In this document: piece by piece, positions 62,609 through 64,000 of the stretch
Layout: the number at the start of each line of letters is the position of its first letter
How positions within the stretch are numbered: the first letter of the stretch is position 1
NCBI RefSeq assembly: GCF_014805625.2
Contig: NW_023998415.1
Span: forward strand, 32,532,270-32,596,269
Source: Glossina fuscipes
Lineage: Eukaryota; Arthropoda; Insecta; Diptera; Glossinidae
Direction: 5' to 3'
Length of the DNA: 64,000 nt
Position numbers and translations under genes: made by a program
Notes under the pieces: model-generated
The model's input: the letters and a program-made list of their open reading frames with translations, nothing else
Database searches by the model: none
What the model was told of the DNA's origin: nothing

Positions 62609-62660
62609 GGAATATATATACATACACACACACATACATGCACACACACACACACATACA
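62609..62660. repeat. (CA)n/(TACA)n microsatellite
   Basis: TATATACATA, then CA arrays with TACATG interruptions. Confidence 0.95.
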
Positions 62661-62809
62661 AAAACACATACAACTACGACACTTTGGGTTTTGTTAAAAA
62701 GATGAAGAAAACGAATTTTTTTTCTTTTTTATATTCCATTAAATCTATGGTATAGGGGCATATTAAGTTTGTGTGTGGATGTGTGCAACATCTAACTGTA
62801 TTTAAGATA

Positions 62810-62900
62810 GACCCGTCTTGTATGAGACCGATCGATTCAAAATCATTTTTCAAATACACTTAAGCTTTTCTGTCCGTCTGTCCACGTTGTATTATTTGAT
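62810..62900 (+). repeat. possible short remnant of the (TGTC) repeat
   Basis: TGAGACCGATCGATTCAAAA, then TTCTGTCCGTCTGTCCACG at 62867-62885. The TCCGTCTGTC core fits the repeat, but the flanks do not align well with copy 1 or copy 2. Confidence 0.25.
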
Positions 62901-64000
62901 TCAGTTTTGGTTGTTGTCCGCGATTGAAATTTTAAAATTTTTGATTGCTGGCCAGCTTGCCAGATATTTAGAGGCAATCTCACAGTCATGGAAACTTATT
63001 GCTCTTGTCCACTTCTTACTTTTTCTGCATATAGGACGGGTATAAACTTTTATATGCGTAATTATTAATAGGCAAGATAAGGTTCCAGAGTCGTCCAAGT
63101 AGTACAAGCAAAGCATATTAGCTTGGTGTTTAAATCAATATAGAATGCTATATCCATACGTAAAGTGCTTCCTAAACGCTAGCTAAAGATGGAAAGCAAA
63201 CTTGAAAAAAATCTCAAAACTGGAACGTGCTGTAACGTTATAATTTGGCACCTATATCTATCTATCAACGGAAGCCATATAAAAAAGTAATATGAAAATG
63301 ACAGCTTTTGTCTGCAGATACATCAACACAAAAACGTCAACGGAAATTAAACGATTTCAATATATTTGCTTAAGTAGTCGTTATGCAGGAATTGTGCTAA
63401 ACTAGATAAAGTGGATAAATATTATATTTTCACTTGCTTTTACTTATTATTATCGCTTTTTCTCCGAAACAATCAAAGAGCTCTTGCATTCATTCGCGTA
63501 GCTTCAGCTGAAAAGGAGAAAATTTCCCCCAAAGAAACGGTAAACATTATCGTCTAAAAACTTAATATCTCTGTCATTGTCTTTGCAGGCTAAGCCTGTG
63601 TTGTCTGTGTTAACCTAGCGTAACATATAATTTTGCTTAAAGATTTTCTTAGAAACTTTTCACGACATACATTTAAAATCGTATAAGAAGAGTAGAAGGG
63701 AGAAACAAAGAGTACTAATAGTGTAATTTACATTTATTTACACTCATCGTACGCATGATACCCAATAGTTAATTGAAATAAGATAATATCAAGTTTTCTT
63801 TTATCATTCTTTTTTTTGGTGACCTTAATTTATGTTTATGATCGAAAAAAAAAAACAATTATTAGGAAATTTTCCGGTTTCAAGTTCGTAATTAAAAATT
63901 TCTTTCTCTAAATTAATGTTCTTTTGCACATGTATTATGTATATAAAGATTTATGTTTTTACATAAAATATATAAATACATCGATGTTGATTTGTGTTGA

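Larger units (their letters stand above)
60500..64000. other. no gene seen
   Basis: AT-rich unique sequence with an A26 run, (GA)20 and (CA)n. The stretch 60580-60740 (GAGTTTAATGCAATTAATTG and neighbours) and 60940-61020 are complex, non-repetitive sequence that could be regulatory, but nothing specific supports that. Confidence 0.6.

Overview
The window looks like non-coding nuclear DNA from an insect, most likely a higher fly (tephritid, drosophilid or calyptrate). The sequence is AT-rich on both strands. It is packed with di-, tri- and tetranucleotide microsatellites and long A or T runs, and it has no convincing intact gene. It contains decayed mariner transposons and a degenerate dispersed repeat with an internal (TGTC)n array, of a style I recall from fly genomes. 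The taxonomic call is inference; no marker gene is present to settle it.

Layout. 1-10.5 kb: AT-rich unique sequence with simple repeats. 10.6-14.05 kb: the most clearly recognisable part, with two independent dead mariner transposase fragments in opposite orientations (about 10.60-10.92 kb on the plus strand; 13.55-14.04 kb on the minus strand). Between them, at 11.55-11.80 kb, is one copy of the (TGTC)-bearing dispersed repeat. 15.7-16.16 kb: a sharply bounded GC-rich island with several perfect hairpins, probably a fragment of an unidentified element. 16-39 kb: AT-rich sequence with microsatellites, two more diverged repeat copies (30.1 and 33.5-33.8 kb) and a stretch near 19.7 kb that resembles fly conserved non-coding DNA. 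39.2-47 kb: A/C-rich, T-poor plus-strand tracts that resemble untranslated fly exons, one ending at a good splice-donor match, followed by the densest microsatellite cluster. 47-64 kb: AT-rich sequence with repeat copies at 48.2-48.6 and 55.55-55.83 kb, a possible hAT transposon end at 51.9 kb and further microsatellites.

No tRNA, rRNA, CRISPR array, operon or bacterial-type gene is supported. The plainest reading is a large intron or intergenic desert carrying fossil transposons. I did not find a new functional system. The best leads are the shared dispersed-repeat families, the GC-rich island, the UTR-like tracts and one 157-codon open frame at 31.0 kb.
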